Virus record (IMG/VR): IMGVR_UViG_3300032892_000002
Span: 1-54,454 of that record
DNA: 54,454 nucleotides
DNA from: a virus
Reading direction: 5' to 3' (one strand)
A model generated the notes under the pieces. That model was not told where the DNA came from. It did not search any database and saw only the letters and a list, made by a program, of their open reading frames with translations. Below, piece after piece: positions 6,650 through 15,700 of this stretch (positions within the stretch are counted from its first letter, which is position 1; each line of letters opens with the position of its first letter). Both the position numbers and the translations under genes were made by a program.

Positions 6650-7612
6650 TCAGTTGGCGGGTGGGGGGAAGCTGAGTTTCAGCTCGCTGAGGACCTGTTC
6701 GACGCCGGCGACGACGGTTGCTTCGTCCACGGTGCCGCCGGGAAGCGCGGCGACGACAGCGGCGGCGATCGCGGCAGCAGATGGGATGTCGGGGATGAGG
6801 GATTGGAACGCGGCGTGCGCGGCCTGGATGCGGGCGACTTGGGTGGGGTTCATCGAGGGGGTGGTGGCGCCGGTGATGGCATACGGGAGCCACCAGAGTG
6901 CGGTGACGGGTTCAAGATCGCGGTAGTCGGCGGCGGTCTCGAGCTGGACGAGGAAGCCGCGTATCGCGGCCCAGTCGGCGGTGTCCCAGGATGCGGGGCC
7001 GGTTGCGGACACAGGTACCTCCGGTCTCGGCCATTGGCCGTAGTCGGCGCAGTTCACGGTGTCGACGTCCACGGTGACACCGCCGACGTTGACGGTGGCG
7101 GTCTGCTGCATGATGTGCGGTGTCCAGCCGCAGCTATCCCAGTTGGTCCCAGACCAGGCATAGGTGCCCCACCAGAACGCAGCTTTCCCGGCGGTACGGG
7201 CGCGGGAGAGGGGCCAGTAGCCGCCGTAGAGACCGGTGCAGTCCAGGCCGAGGTATCCTGCTGCTGCGTCGAGGTAGGCGTTGATCGCGGGCTGGTCGGT
7301 TTCTGGGGCGTCGTAGTCGCAGGCGAAGTAGACGACGACCGGGTCGGTGAGCCCGCAGGCGCGGGCCTGGGTGATGGCAGCCTGCGCGTCGGCGAGCCCG
7401 GCTGCGGATCCGGCGGTGATCCGTTCAGCGGTGGATTCCCAGACGAGCACGATGGCGATCCCGGCGGCGCGGAGCTCTGCGGTTTCGGCGGCGGTGAGGT
7501 TTTTGGTGGGGTCGGGGGACAGATACCGGCAGACGAAGGTGTGCCCGGCGGCGGTGATCGCGGCGGGGGTCGGGTGCGGCGCCCAGGCGTAGTCGATTCC
7601 CGTCGTGGCGAT
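6650..7612 (-). CDS. DUF1906-type glycoside-hydrolase-like endolysin
   Basis: The first 220 residues form a DUF1906 (Rv2525c-like, TIM-barrel) domain: IDYAWAPHPTPAAI, VCRYLSPDP, AGIAIVLVWES, VVVYFACDYD, YGGYWPLSRA and a closing D-x-D-x-x-N segment. Such domains serve as muralytic lysins in actinophages. The tail is helical with repeated Ala/Ile and may aid multimerisation. The domain begins well upstream of the first ATG/GTG/TTG in frame (GTG 7450). The only well-placed start is ATC at 7612, six bases after a GGAGG, which gives the expected beginning (ATTGIDYAW). It is the last gene of the late region, next to a terminator, as lysis genes often are. Function as lysin is inferred from family and place. 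Confidence 0.75.
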   Translation of the reverse strand: MATTGIDYAWAPHPTPAAITAAGHTFVCRYLSPDPTKNLTAAETAELRAAGIAIVLVWESTAERITAGSAAGLADAQAAITQARACGLTDPVVVYFACDYDAPETDQPAINAYLDAAAGYLGLDCTGLYGGYWPLSRARTAGKAAFWWGTYAWSGTNWDSCGWTPHIMQQTATVNVGGVTVDVDTVNCADYGQWPRPEVPVSATGPASWDTADWAAIRGFLVQLETAADYRDLEPVTALWWLPYAITGATTPSMNPTQVARIQAAHAAFQSLIPDIPSAAAIAAAVVAALPGGTVDEATVVAGVEQVLSELKLSFPPPAN

Positions 7613-7625
7613 AGCGCACCTCCGG

Positions 7626-8105
7626 TCAGTCGAGCGGTAGTTTCACCTGCGCGCCGACGTCCCCGGATCCGATGCCGAAACATTCCAGGTTCCCGGTCGC
7701 GTACAGCACGAACCGGGGGCCTTTGCTGGCGGCAGGCACATCGCAGGACACCGGGAACAGTTTGTCTTTCACTGGGACGTAGGTTCCGGTGAGCGTGGCG
7801 ACGATGGTCGCGTCGGTGACGGTGCCCGCTGTCAGCCACAGATCGAGCTGGATTTCGTTCTGCGGGGTGAGCCGGTACCGGGCGACCCGGCCGCTTGAGA
7901 CAGCCCACCCGGCGAGCAGCGCGCCGGACAGGTCATGCCACACCTCAGCCGCCGACGGCGATGAGGCGGGTTGCACCGCCTGGATCTGCCCCAGGTAGGG
8001 GGCGCCGAGGGTGAACAGCCGGGCTTCGGTGACTTTGAGGCGGCGTTGCAGGTCCGCGATCGTCGACGCCGTCTGCCTGGGGACGGGGACTGGGAATTTG
8101 GTCAC
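7626..8105 (-). CDS. minor tail protein, fibre-like
   Basis: GTG 8105 overlaps the previous stop as GTGA; the longer frame to 8582 is an antisense-like Arg-rich artefact inside the next gene. The 159-residue product starts with a helix (TIADLQRRLKVTEARLF) followed by an all-beta region (YRLTPQNEIQLDLWLTAG, CFGIGSGDVGAQVKLPLD). This helix-then-beta layout is common in small trimeric tail-tip or fibre proteins encoded after the baseplate genes in actinophages. No enzymatic motif is visible. Confidence 0.6.
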   Translation of the reverse strand: MTKFPVPVPRQTASTIADLQRRLKVTEARLFTLGAPYLGQIQAVQPASSPSAAEVWHDLSGALLAGWAVSSGRVARYRLTPQNEIQLDLWLTAGTVTDATIVATLTGTYVPVKDKLFPVSCDVPAASKGPRFVLYATGNLECFGIGSGDVGAQVKLPLD

Positions 8106-9565
8106 AGCGACACGCTTTGCAAGCCGCCGAGTTGCAGCGTGGTTGTTTCGGCTTGGCCTTGGGCGGGGAAGGTGAGGGTCCAGCCGGTGATGCGGAACAG
8201 CCCGGTGACGCCGGGGGCGCCGGTGACCGGCTGCGCGGGGTGCAGCGGTGAGGTGGCTGCGACAGCGATCTGGTCGCCGAGGGTGATGTCCCTGACTTTC
8301 GGGTAGGCGGTGGCGCCGAGGGTGAAGGTGGGGGCGATCTGGGCGAGGATCGCGGTGGCGGCGACGTACCCGTCGGCGTAGGTGTCGACTTGTGATTGCG
8401 CGGTGATGGTGTTCGGCAGCGATACGGAGTCTTCGAGCAGTGGGTAGCCTTCGCTGAGTTCGGCGGTGGCTTGGCCGTGTGGGAGCGCGGACACCCATGT
8501 GGTGGCGGTGGAGGTGGCGGCGGAGGAGCCGGTGACGAGGACCTGGTTGGCGACGGTGCCGCTGCCCGCACCGCGCTGCCACCCGTAGTCGATCATGTCG
8601 CGGCCGGGGAACACCAGCGACAGGCCGGTTGAAGCGTACGACCGGCCCATCGTCGGCAGCCCCACCTGCGCCTGGGTGGCGAGACCACCGGACGTCGTGA
8701 GAACCGGGGTCAGCGCGTACTCAAGCGAGTACGCGGATACCAGGTCGTTCCAGGCATCGTAGATTTTTTTCAGCGTCTGCTGTTCGGTGACCGACGCGAA
8801 CGTACCGCTGAGCGCGGTGGTGGGCAGCAGACCGGCGATCGCGCCGTACGGTTTGCCGGTGGCGTACGCCATCTCCTGGGTGAAGATCTGGAACACATCC
8901 ACCCCGTCGAAGATCAGGTTGTCGCTGATCTGCCGGTGTTTGAACATCTCTTCCATCGACGCGGCCTGGATCTGCGCCTGCCCGTCGGTGATGGTCTGAT
9001 TCGGCTGCCCGGCGACCGGCCCATTCCACACCGGTACACCGTCTTGCAGTACCCACAGCACGCTTTTCCACGGCTCGAGCGCTTCCATCCATTGCCGTAC
9101 CTGGTAGGCGGATTGGGCGGTGAACGCGAGCATCGTGATGGTGTCGCTGGCGGACAGGAACTGCCCGGTCAGCAGCGGAGGCGCGAAGTTGATGTTTGTG
9201 TAGCCGAACGCCGACGCCCCCACCGACGTTGCCGTGTACACGGTCCCCCCGGCCGCGGCGCCGGAGGTGATCTGGAACAGCTGCCCGGGGGTGATCAGCG
9301 CGGCGTCGGAGTTGGTGACGATGAAATATGACGATGTGACGGGTGTGCCCTGGTTGAGGATGGTGAACCCGCCGTAGGTCATTTGGTAGGCGGTGGGCAG
9401 GGCGATGGACCCGGTGAACGACCCGACTGAGTTGATCTGCCGGGTGCAGGATTGGCCGACGATCGGCAGCGTGTCCGCGAGCACCGCGCCGGTCAGCAGG
9501 TTGGTGCTGAGGAACCGGTAAGTGCTGGCCGCAGGGGTGCTGGGAGCATCTGGGGGGGTGCCCAT
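8102..9565 (-). CDS. minor tail protein (tail-tip/hub type)
   Basis: 487 residues. Position directly after the tape measure, Dit-like and baseplate genes, and the segments CTRQINSVGSFTGSIAL, WMEALEPWKSVLWVLQDG and FRITGWTLTFPAQGQAETT, match the ReqiPepy6 Gp37-like/hub group of siphophage tail proteins. A helical middle (SMEEMFKHRQISDNLIFD) is flanked by beta regions. It probably forms the base of the tail tip that contacts the tape measure end. It starts one base after the preceding stop and overlaps the following gene by GTGA. Confidence 0.7.
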   Translation of the reverse strand: MGTPPDAPSTPAASTYRFLSTNLLTGAVLADTLPIVGQSCTRQINSVGSFTGSIALPTAYQMTYGGFTILNQGTPVTSSYFIVTNSDAALITPGQLFQITSGAAAGGTVYTATSVGASAFGYTNINFAPPLLTGQFLSASDTITMLAFTAQSAYQVRQWMEALEPWKSVLWVLQDGVPVWNGPVAGQPNQTITDGQAQIQAASMEEMFKHRQISDNLIFDGVDVFQIFTQEMAYATGKPYGAIAGLLPTTALSGTFASVTEQQTLKKIYDAWNDLVSAYSLEYALTPVLTTSGGLATQAQVGLPTMGRSYASTGLSLVFPGRDMIDYGWQRGAGSGTVANQVLVTGSSAATSTATTWVSALPHGQATAELSEGYPLLEDSVSLPNTITAQSQVDTYADGYVAATAILAQIAPTFTLGATAYPKVRDITLGDQIAVAATSPLHPAQPVTGAPGVTGLFRITGWTLTFPAQGQAETTTLQLGGLQSVSL

Positions 9566-9566
9566 G

Positions 9567-10613
9567 TCAGAGGGTGACGGGTTTGACCCGCAGAACGATG
9601 GGTTCGTACGACGCGGCGGGCATGGTCATCGTGACACCACCGCCGGCGACGGTTCCCCGGAACGTGATGCTGTGCGCACCAGCGGATGGGGTAGTGCCTT
9701 GCGCGGACGAGGTGAAGTACGAAAACGATCCGCCGCCCTGGAACGTGCCGCCATTGGTGGGGACCCCGTACACGGCGTCGAGCTGGGCGCCGTCGATGAA
9801 CACGCCGAGGATCGCGACACCGTTGCCGCCGGACGAGGTGATCGCGGTCCATTTGGCGTAGATTTCGATGTCCGTTGACCCGTCGGTGGTGATGGACGCG
9901 GTGGCGATCGTCACGGTCGCGCCGGTGCTCGGCAACGTGGGCCCCACGGTGACGACGGAGATGACAGGGGTGAACGGCAGGACGTGTGCCTGCACCACCC
10001 CTCCGCCGGCGTTTTGCCGCAGGCTGTCGGTGGTGTAGTCGTGGATGTACATGCCCGCGTACCCGGCCGGTGCGGACGCGGCAGCGACCGGGTAGATCCC
10101 ACCGGCGGCGGTGGTGAACAGCCTGCGGTCGGAAATGTTCCCGGCGACGATCGACGACACCCCAGCGGCGACAGCGATCTGCGCAAGCAGGATCGCGTTC
10201 GACGGCGTGGCCGGGGCCGACGGAGACGGGGCGGCGGTGCCGGTGATGATGGACACCGCGCCGGTCGGCGGTGACGTGGCGAGGATCTGCACCACCACAA
10301 TGTCGATACGCGGGTTCGTCGGGTCCGACGCTGCGACGGTGAGGGTCTGGCTGGCGCTGTTCTGCACCCGGTACGCCCCGTCCGTCGCCCCCGACGCGCT
10401 GGGGATCACAGCGGCGCCTTTAGCGACGGTGATGTTCATCCCCGACGACGCGGCGACCACCAACGGTGTCGCTTCGTTGACCATCACGCCGCCGCGTGTG
10501 TCACCGGCGTAGGTCATGGCGGACACGTCGTGGAGGCGGCCACCGGCGTCGGTGAGGACGTTGGTACCGGCGACCCACCACGGGTAGCCGGTGAGGGTCA
10601 CGCTAAGCGGCAT
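9567..10613 (-). CDS. minor tail protein / upper-baseplate-like
   Basis: 348 residues starting at ATG 10613. The N-terminal half has beta segments typical of baseplate or fibre anchors (SGMNITVAKGAAVIPSASG, then PRIDIVVVQIL, SNAILLAQIAVAAG and NISDRRLFTT). The C-terminal half is a Gly/Thr/Ser-rich beta region, probably a receptor-facing module. It is similar in organisation to BppU-like proteins that attach receptor-binding domains to the tail tip. No catalytic motif is visible. Confidence 0.65.
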   Translation of the reverse strand: MPLSVTLTGYPWWVAGTNVLTDAGGRLHDVSAMTYAGDTRGGVMVNEATPLVVAASSGMNITVAKGAAVIPSASGATDGAYRVQNSASQTLTVAASDPTNPRIDIVVVQILATSPPTGAVSIITGTAAPSPSAPATPSNAILLAQIAVAAGVSSIVAGNISDRRLFTTAAGGIYPVAAASAPAGYAGMYIHDYTTDSLRQNAGGGVVQAHVLPFTPVISVVTVGPTLPSTGATVTIATASITTDGSTDIEIYAKWTAITSSGGNGVAILGVFIDGAQLDAVYGVPTNGGTFQGGGSFSYFTSSAQGTTPSAGAHSITFRGTVAGGGVTMTMPAASYEPIVLRVKPVTL

Positions 10614-10628
10614 ACCTGTGCCTTCCTG

Positions 10629-11573
10629 TCATAGATATGCGCTGCGGTAGGCGCAGACCATCTGCAGCCCAGCGCCGGCGACTTCGAGGGTGCTGTACCC
10701 GGGCCAGATGACCCACCACGAGGAGGTGATGTCAGCGGGCCGGTACGCGCCGTTGTAGTACCCGGCGCGCTGGTCGAAGTCGGCGTACAGCACATCCCCC
10801 GGCTGCAACGTCAGCGACGTCCACGACACCAGCTGCCCGGTGGTGGCGTTCAGCAGCCCAGGTGACGCGACCGCCCCGCCTGAGACGTTGGTGACGGTGA
10901 TTTGCGGCCGGGTTTCGAAGGTGCCCGAGTTGTACGCCATTATCGACCCGGGCGACGATCCGGCGGGGATGGTCGCGGGGATCGTCGCGGGGATGGTGAG
11001 CCCGAGACCACCGACGGCGGTGGTGGTCTGCGATTGCAGCATGGCGGAGTATTTACGCGGATCCGGTGCGATCAGCACACAGGTGAACGTGACGTCGTAC
11101 AGCGTGGGGTAGGTTTCGGTGAGTTTCCCCGACCGGCGGACCTGCGCCTGGGTGGCGACGGGTTCGTTGTACACCATTGTGGCGAGGTCGTTGACGGGGA
11201 TCACTTGCTGCAACTGGGCGCGGGCGACGTCGCGGAGCGCCTGGGTGGGCGCGGAGGCGGTGATGCTGACGGTGATAGCTCGGGGTGCGTAGTATTGCGC
11301 GGCGGGCCAGCCGCCGTGGTCGGCGGCGCGTTGCAGCACCTGCCCGGACACGTCGGGGCCGTCCCAGCCTTGGATGCTGTTCCAGATCCACGCGATGCCG
11401 TTGCTGTCAGGTCCGGTGCCGACCGACACTGTGACCGGGATGCCGGACCATGTGGGGGTGTAGGTGAACGATCCGGTCCAGTAGCCGATGTCCGGTGACG
11501 ACGGTGTGAGCGATGACGGCGACACAGCGGCCTCGTAGGTGGACGTGTACAGAAGGGTGTAGGCCCCGGCCAT
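10629..11573 (-). CDS. distal-tail-protein-like tail component
   Basis: 314 residues. It has the two-part plan of siphovirus Dit/tail-component proteins: an N-terminal region with an LRDVARAQLQQVIPVND helix and a TLYDVTFTCVLIAPDP strand, as in the 'phage tail family' fold, then a C-terminal galectin-like beta region (RPQITVTNVSGG, LQPGDVLYADFD). It lies between the tape measure and the tail-tip proteins and probably makes the first ring of the tip. The start overlaps the previous stop as TGATG. Confidence 0.7.
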   Translation of the reverse strand: MAGAYTLLYTSTYEAAVSPSSLTPSSPDIGYWTGSFTYTPTWSGIPVTVSVGTGPDSNGIAWIWNSIQGWDGPDVSGQVLQRAADHGGWPAAQYYAPRAITVSITASAPTQALRDVARAQLQQVIPVNDLATMVYNEPVATQAQVRRSGKLTETYPTLYDVTFTCVLIAPDPRKYSAMLQSQTTTAVGGLGLTIPATIPATIPAGSSPGSIMAYNSGTFETRPQITVTNVSGGAVASPGLLNATTGQLVSWTSLTLQPGDVLYADFDQRAGYYNGAYRPADITSSWWVIWPGYSTLEVAGAGLQMVCAYRSAYL

Positions 11574-12763
11574 CAGGCGCTGTCAGCGACGAGGGTGATC
11601 GCGGACGGGGAGGTGATCGACCCGGTGCGGGTGGCCAGCGCCCGGTAATTCGTGATCGTGCCGTTGGTCCCTGCGGTGACACCGTGGAGCAGCGTGTTGG
11701 ACACGGCGACGTAGGTGACGCCGGTGCCGACACTCATCCCGTACTGGGGGGAGTCGTTGCCGGTGCTGTCGTCGTTGACGCCGGGGTACACCGCGCAGCC
11801 GTCGACGATGACCGGGTTGGTGACGTTGCTGGCGATGGTGATGCCTGCGTATCCGCCGGAGACGGATCCGGCGCCGTCGCGGTGGCACACCATCCCGGTG
11901 ATGACGATCGGGTCGTTCGACGTGGCGGTGATCAGCACCCCGTGCTGGGTGGACCTGTCGGTGGAGCAGCCGGTCATCCGGATCCCCAGCCCGGCGTTGC
12001 CGTCGATCTGCCAGCCGAAATTACCGGACCATTCGGCGCGGCAGCCGAGGAATGTGCAGTTCCCGTTGCCGTACACGTACCAGCCTTGCCCGGCTGCGGC
12101 GAGGGTGTAGCAGTCCGTCCAGGTGGAGTCGACCATGTTCGCGACGTTGAACGCGGCGCCGTTGCCGGTGTGGTCGACGGTGACGCGGCGCATCCGCCAC
12201 GACCCTGGTGTGCCGCTGTGGGTGCCGTTCCCGACGCTGAACCCGCCCCTCGGCGCGTACCGGATCATCACGTCGTGGATGTATCCGTTGACCGCTGTGT
12301 CGGTCATCGCGATCCCGTCGATCGCCGCCGCCGGGGACAACGCGGAACAGTCGAGAGTGAAACCGGACAGTTCCTGTTCCTGCCCGGCAGCGAGACCGAT
12401 GACCTGCGATCCGGTGAACGACGCGGACGGTGTGATGACGGGGCCACCTGTGGTGCCGTTCGCGGTCCGGCCGTGTTCACCCGCGAACGTCACCCCCGTC
12501 GGCACCGACAAAGGGAGCGACGTCGTGTAAACACCGGTGGGCAGCCACACCGTCGACCCGGGGGTCGCAGCGTTCAGCGCAGCCTGGATCGGGGTGGTCG
12601 AATCCGCTATGCCGGTGCGGTCAGCGCCGCCGCTGTAGGCGGTGCTGAGAACGTTGTACCGGATGACGCTGTTGCCGGTGAGAACGTCGGCGATGTTGTT
12701 GACATCACCTGGCGGGTCGGGGGTGCCGACCGCGCGGGTATCAGGGGGAATCGTGTACGGCAT
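11573..12763 (-). CDS. right-handed beta-helix tail spike (pectate-lyase-like)
   Basis: 396 residues. The segment TTPIQAALNAATPGSTVWLP followed by GVYTTSLPLSVPTGVTF is the standard N-terminal cap of pectate-lyase-3-type beta-helix proteins. The middle repeats short strand-turn units ending in Gly/Asn (IHDVMIRYAPRGGFSVGNG, FLGCRAEWSGNFGWQIDGN). Such spikes bind or cleave polysaccharides of the cell surface. Catalytic residues cannot be assigned from the sequence alone. It is encoded directly after the tape measure, in the tail-tip cluster. Confidence 0.75.
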   Translation of the reverse strand: MPYTIPPDTRAVGTPDPPGDVNNIADVLTGNSVIRYNVLSTAYSGGADRTGIADSTTPIQAALNAATPGSTVWLPTGVYTTSLPLSVPTGVTFAGEHGRTANGTTGGPVITPSASFTGSQVIGLAAGQEQELSGFTLDCSALSPAAAIDGIAMTDTAVNGYIHDVMIRYAPRGGFSVGNGTHSGTPGSWRMRRVTVDHTGNGAAFNVANMVDSTWTDCYTLAAAGQGWYVYGNGNCTFLGCRAEWSGNFGWQIDGNAGLGIRMTGCSTDRSTQHGVLITATSNDPIVITGMVCHRDGAGSVSGGYAGITIASNVTNPVIVDGCAVYPGVNDDSTGNDSPQYGMSVGTGVTYVAVSNTLLHGVTAGTNGTITNYRALATRTGSITSPSAITLVADSA

Positions 12764-12793
12764 CGGTGATCACACCCCGATCGGCTGTGGGCC

Positions 12794-15700
12794 CTATTGC
12801 GCGGTCCCGACCGCCAGCGCCAGCTCAAGCCGCATCTGCGACTTCTGCTCCGGAGTCGGATACGCCGGGCCGTAAAAGTTCTGCGTGATCGCCCCCCCGG
12901 TTTTCCGGCCTATGGCGTCGGCGATCGCCTCACCCAGCTTCGTGTACTCCCCAGCCGGGACCATCAGCTCCGGTGATGCGGTCATGTTCACCGCCGCGTC
13001 GCCGGGCATCAGCATCCCACCGTCGTCGGCTTTCGGCAGCTTCGACTTGGGCACCTTGAACCACTTCGCTGCTTCCTGCGCCAGGACCTGCCCCTCATGC
13101 TTGAACACCGCATCCAGTTGCGCCTGCTGCGCCTTCAGCCCGGCTAGGAAACTCGCACCCGTCCCCGACAGCCCGTACACCGCGTTCGCAGCCGTCTGAC
13201 CGACCAGCGTTTCTGCAGCCGAAATCTGCGTCTCCGTCGACGACAACGCCTTAATCAGCGAAGGGCCGCCGGCGAGGATCTCGTTCGCGTACTGCAGCCC
13301 CTGATCCGGGCCGAGCGCCACGATCTGCTGAATCAGACCCGTGTTCACCTTCGACGTCTGCAACCTCCGCAGCACCGCCGCGAACGCTTTCAGATTCGTC
13401 AGCTTCTGCGACATCTGGTACTGCAGATACTGCGGCCCTGTCATGAACTTCGTACCGCGCGCTGTCCCCACATACGCCGACCCGAGCGCGGCGGTCGAAA
13501 TGTCCGCATACCCGGCCAGGTTGCCCGTAGTGGTCGATGCGTAGGACTGCGCTGCGGCCATTTTGTTGTCGACGGCGGTGATTTTCGCCAGCGTGCCTTC
13601 CATGGCTTTGACCTGGCGGGTGACCATCGCGTCCCGCCACTTCGCCGACGCGCCTTTGTAGTTTTCGTTGACGATGCTGACGAAATCTTTCAGCATCTGC
13701 GCCAGCCCAGCGGGGCTTTCGATCCCTGCCGGGGACGCGAACGTGGCAGCGAGCCACGCACCCTGGGATTCTTCGTGCGCGAGCGCGGCGCGGGATGCTG
13801 CGCGGGCGGCGGCCCGCTGCCGTGGCGTCGCAGCCGCGTGATGAGCCGCCGGATGCCGGGCGGGGGGTGTCCGGTCCCGCCACCGCCACTTGCCATCAGA
13901 CGACCGGCGGCACACCAGATTCCCATGAACCCGGTTATGCTCGGACCGGGAGCAGAACTCACCACCCCGAGGCGTCCCCGCCGCGTAACCCGCCTCAACT
14001 CCCGCCATCGCCGACGTCGCAGCGTCCATCACCTGCTCACCGCCGAGCATATGCACCAACTCGGGACCTTCTTCACCGACAACCGCCCACCCCGGCGCCG
14101 CCCCCCCGACACCGTGCTGATACCAGTGGTACGCCATCTCATGAGCCTCAGCAGCATCAGGCGAACCGTACGTGCTGTTCCCGGTTAGGAACACCTGACG
14201 TCCCTGCCGAGCCGTCCACGTACCTAGTCCAGTGGTGGGGCACCAGACCCGTGCGGTTCCAGCGTCCTCACGTCTGATGGCCTTACCGCCTATGAACGGT
14301 TTGGTTTCCGCGATGTTCGCACCGGAACGCCGCGTGACCGGGTTCCTGGTCCACTGGTGAAACGCTGGCCGTTTGCCGCTGAGGTATATCATCACGGCGA
14401 TAGCGTCCTGCTGCGGCCCGTCGGCCTGCGCGTAGCTGATCTTCCCGGGATAGGGACCTTTCCCGCAGATAAAGCCGGGGCGTGCCTGGTGACCGTCGGC
14501 GCCGAAAACGCCGCGCATGAACGCGTCACGTTGCGACGGTGAAATGGACAGCACGAACGGCACCGGATCGCTGTGATCGTAGCCGCTGCGCTTGAGCAAC
14601 TCGGCAGAATACGGGCGGCTCAGATGCCAGTAGATCATCGGAGCCCCTGGCTGCCCGTCCGGCGTTTTGCCGCCGGTGCGGGTAGTGCGGTTGACGACCA
14701 TTTCGGCGGTGAGATCGTCGATCCGCTGCACGTGATCTGGTTTGCTTGTGGACTGGCACAGGTTGATTTGCACCGATTTGCAGCCTCGGGCGGTGCGCCA
14801 GTGCTTGCTGTCAGGGGTGCGTGACTTCAGGTACTGTACGTGCCCGTCGCCGAGGATCCAGCCGAGCAGTTCCGCCTCGATCTCGCTGATCGCGGGGCCG
14901 TCGCCTGTGCTGGCAGGTGCTGCTAGCCGGACCGAGTCATGCGCTGTGGTGATCTTATCCGCTTGGACAAGTTCGTCTGTCCGGCAGGACGGGCTGTATC
15001 CGCTCAGGCGGGTGCCGTGGCCGTCGCTGCGGCGCCCGTCGATCTGGTGCAGCCGGGAGACAGCCCAGCGGTGGTTCGGTGTGCATGTCACGTCCCACGT
15101 TTTGTTCCGTAGCCTGATCAGCGGAGCGTCGTCGTAGACGTGAACGTCGGTGATGGGCGTCCATTCGCTTTGCCTGGTTTTAGGGTTGTATCCGATCGTT
15201 TCATCACCTGGGACGACGCGATCGCAGGTTTTCCAGCCTTCCCGCGTGAGAATCTGCGTATCCGTATCCATACAGGCGATATAGGACATCATCCATCTGA
15301 GCTGTGTCTGCGGGTTGGTCCGCCAGTCCGCGCCTGCTGACGCCATCTTCGACGCCGGCAGGGCTTGGGGGATTCCGTACGCCCCCGATGAAGGGTTCAT
15401 CGCGCTGGGGTTCCAGCCCGACTCTGCCATGACCAGGGCGTTGAATGCGTCCCATTGGCCGGACCAGCCCATTGCGGCGAGCAGCGCCCGGGCCATCTGC
15501 TGGATCGGGCCGTTCGGCACCGAACCGGGGATGCCGCCCATGGCCTGCGCCTGCTGCTGCGCCGTTTTGGCGGCCTGGTAGACGGCGTTTTCCAGCCCGG
15601 AGATCATGTCGGCGGATTCGGCGTTCAGATTGCTGATCGACCAGTTCGCCAGTCCCCTGACACCGCTGGGGCCGCTGCCGGAGTAGTCGGGCACGATCCC

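Noticed and set aside
7425-7619. 64-codon frame starting at the GTG inside the ribosome site of the lysin
   Set aside because: Arg-rich product in the wrong frame; DUF1906 residues are in the neighbouring frame.
6644-7792. 382-codon plus-strand frame with Gly/Val-rich product
   Set aside because: Antisense of the lysin gene; starts within the terminator region and shows no family features.
13775-14277. Plus-strand frames overlapping the intein and C-extein
   Set aside because: No motifs; the minus strand encodes intact intein blocks.
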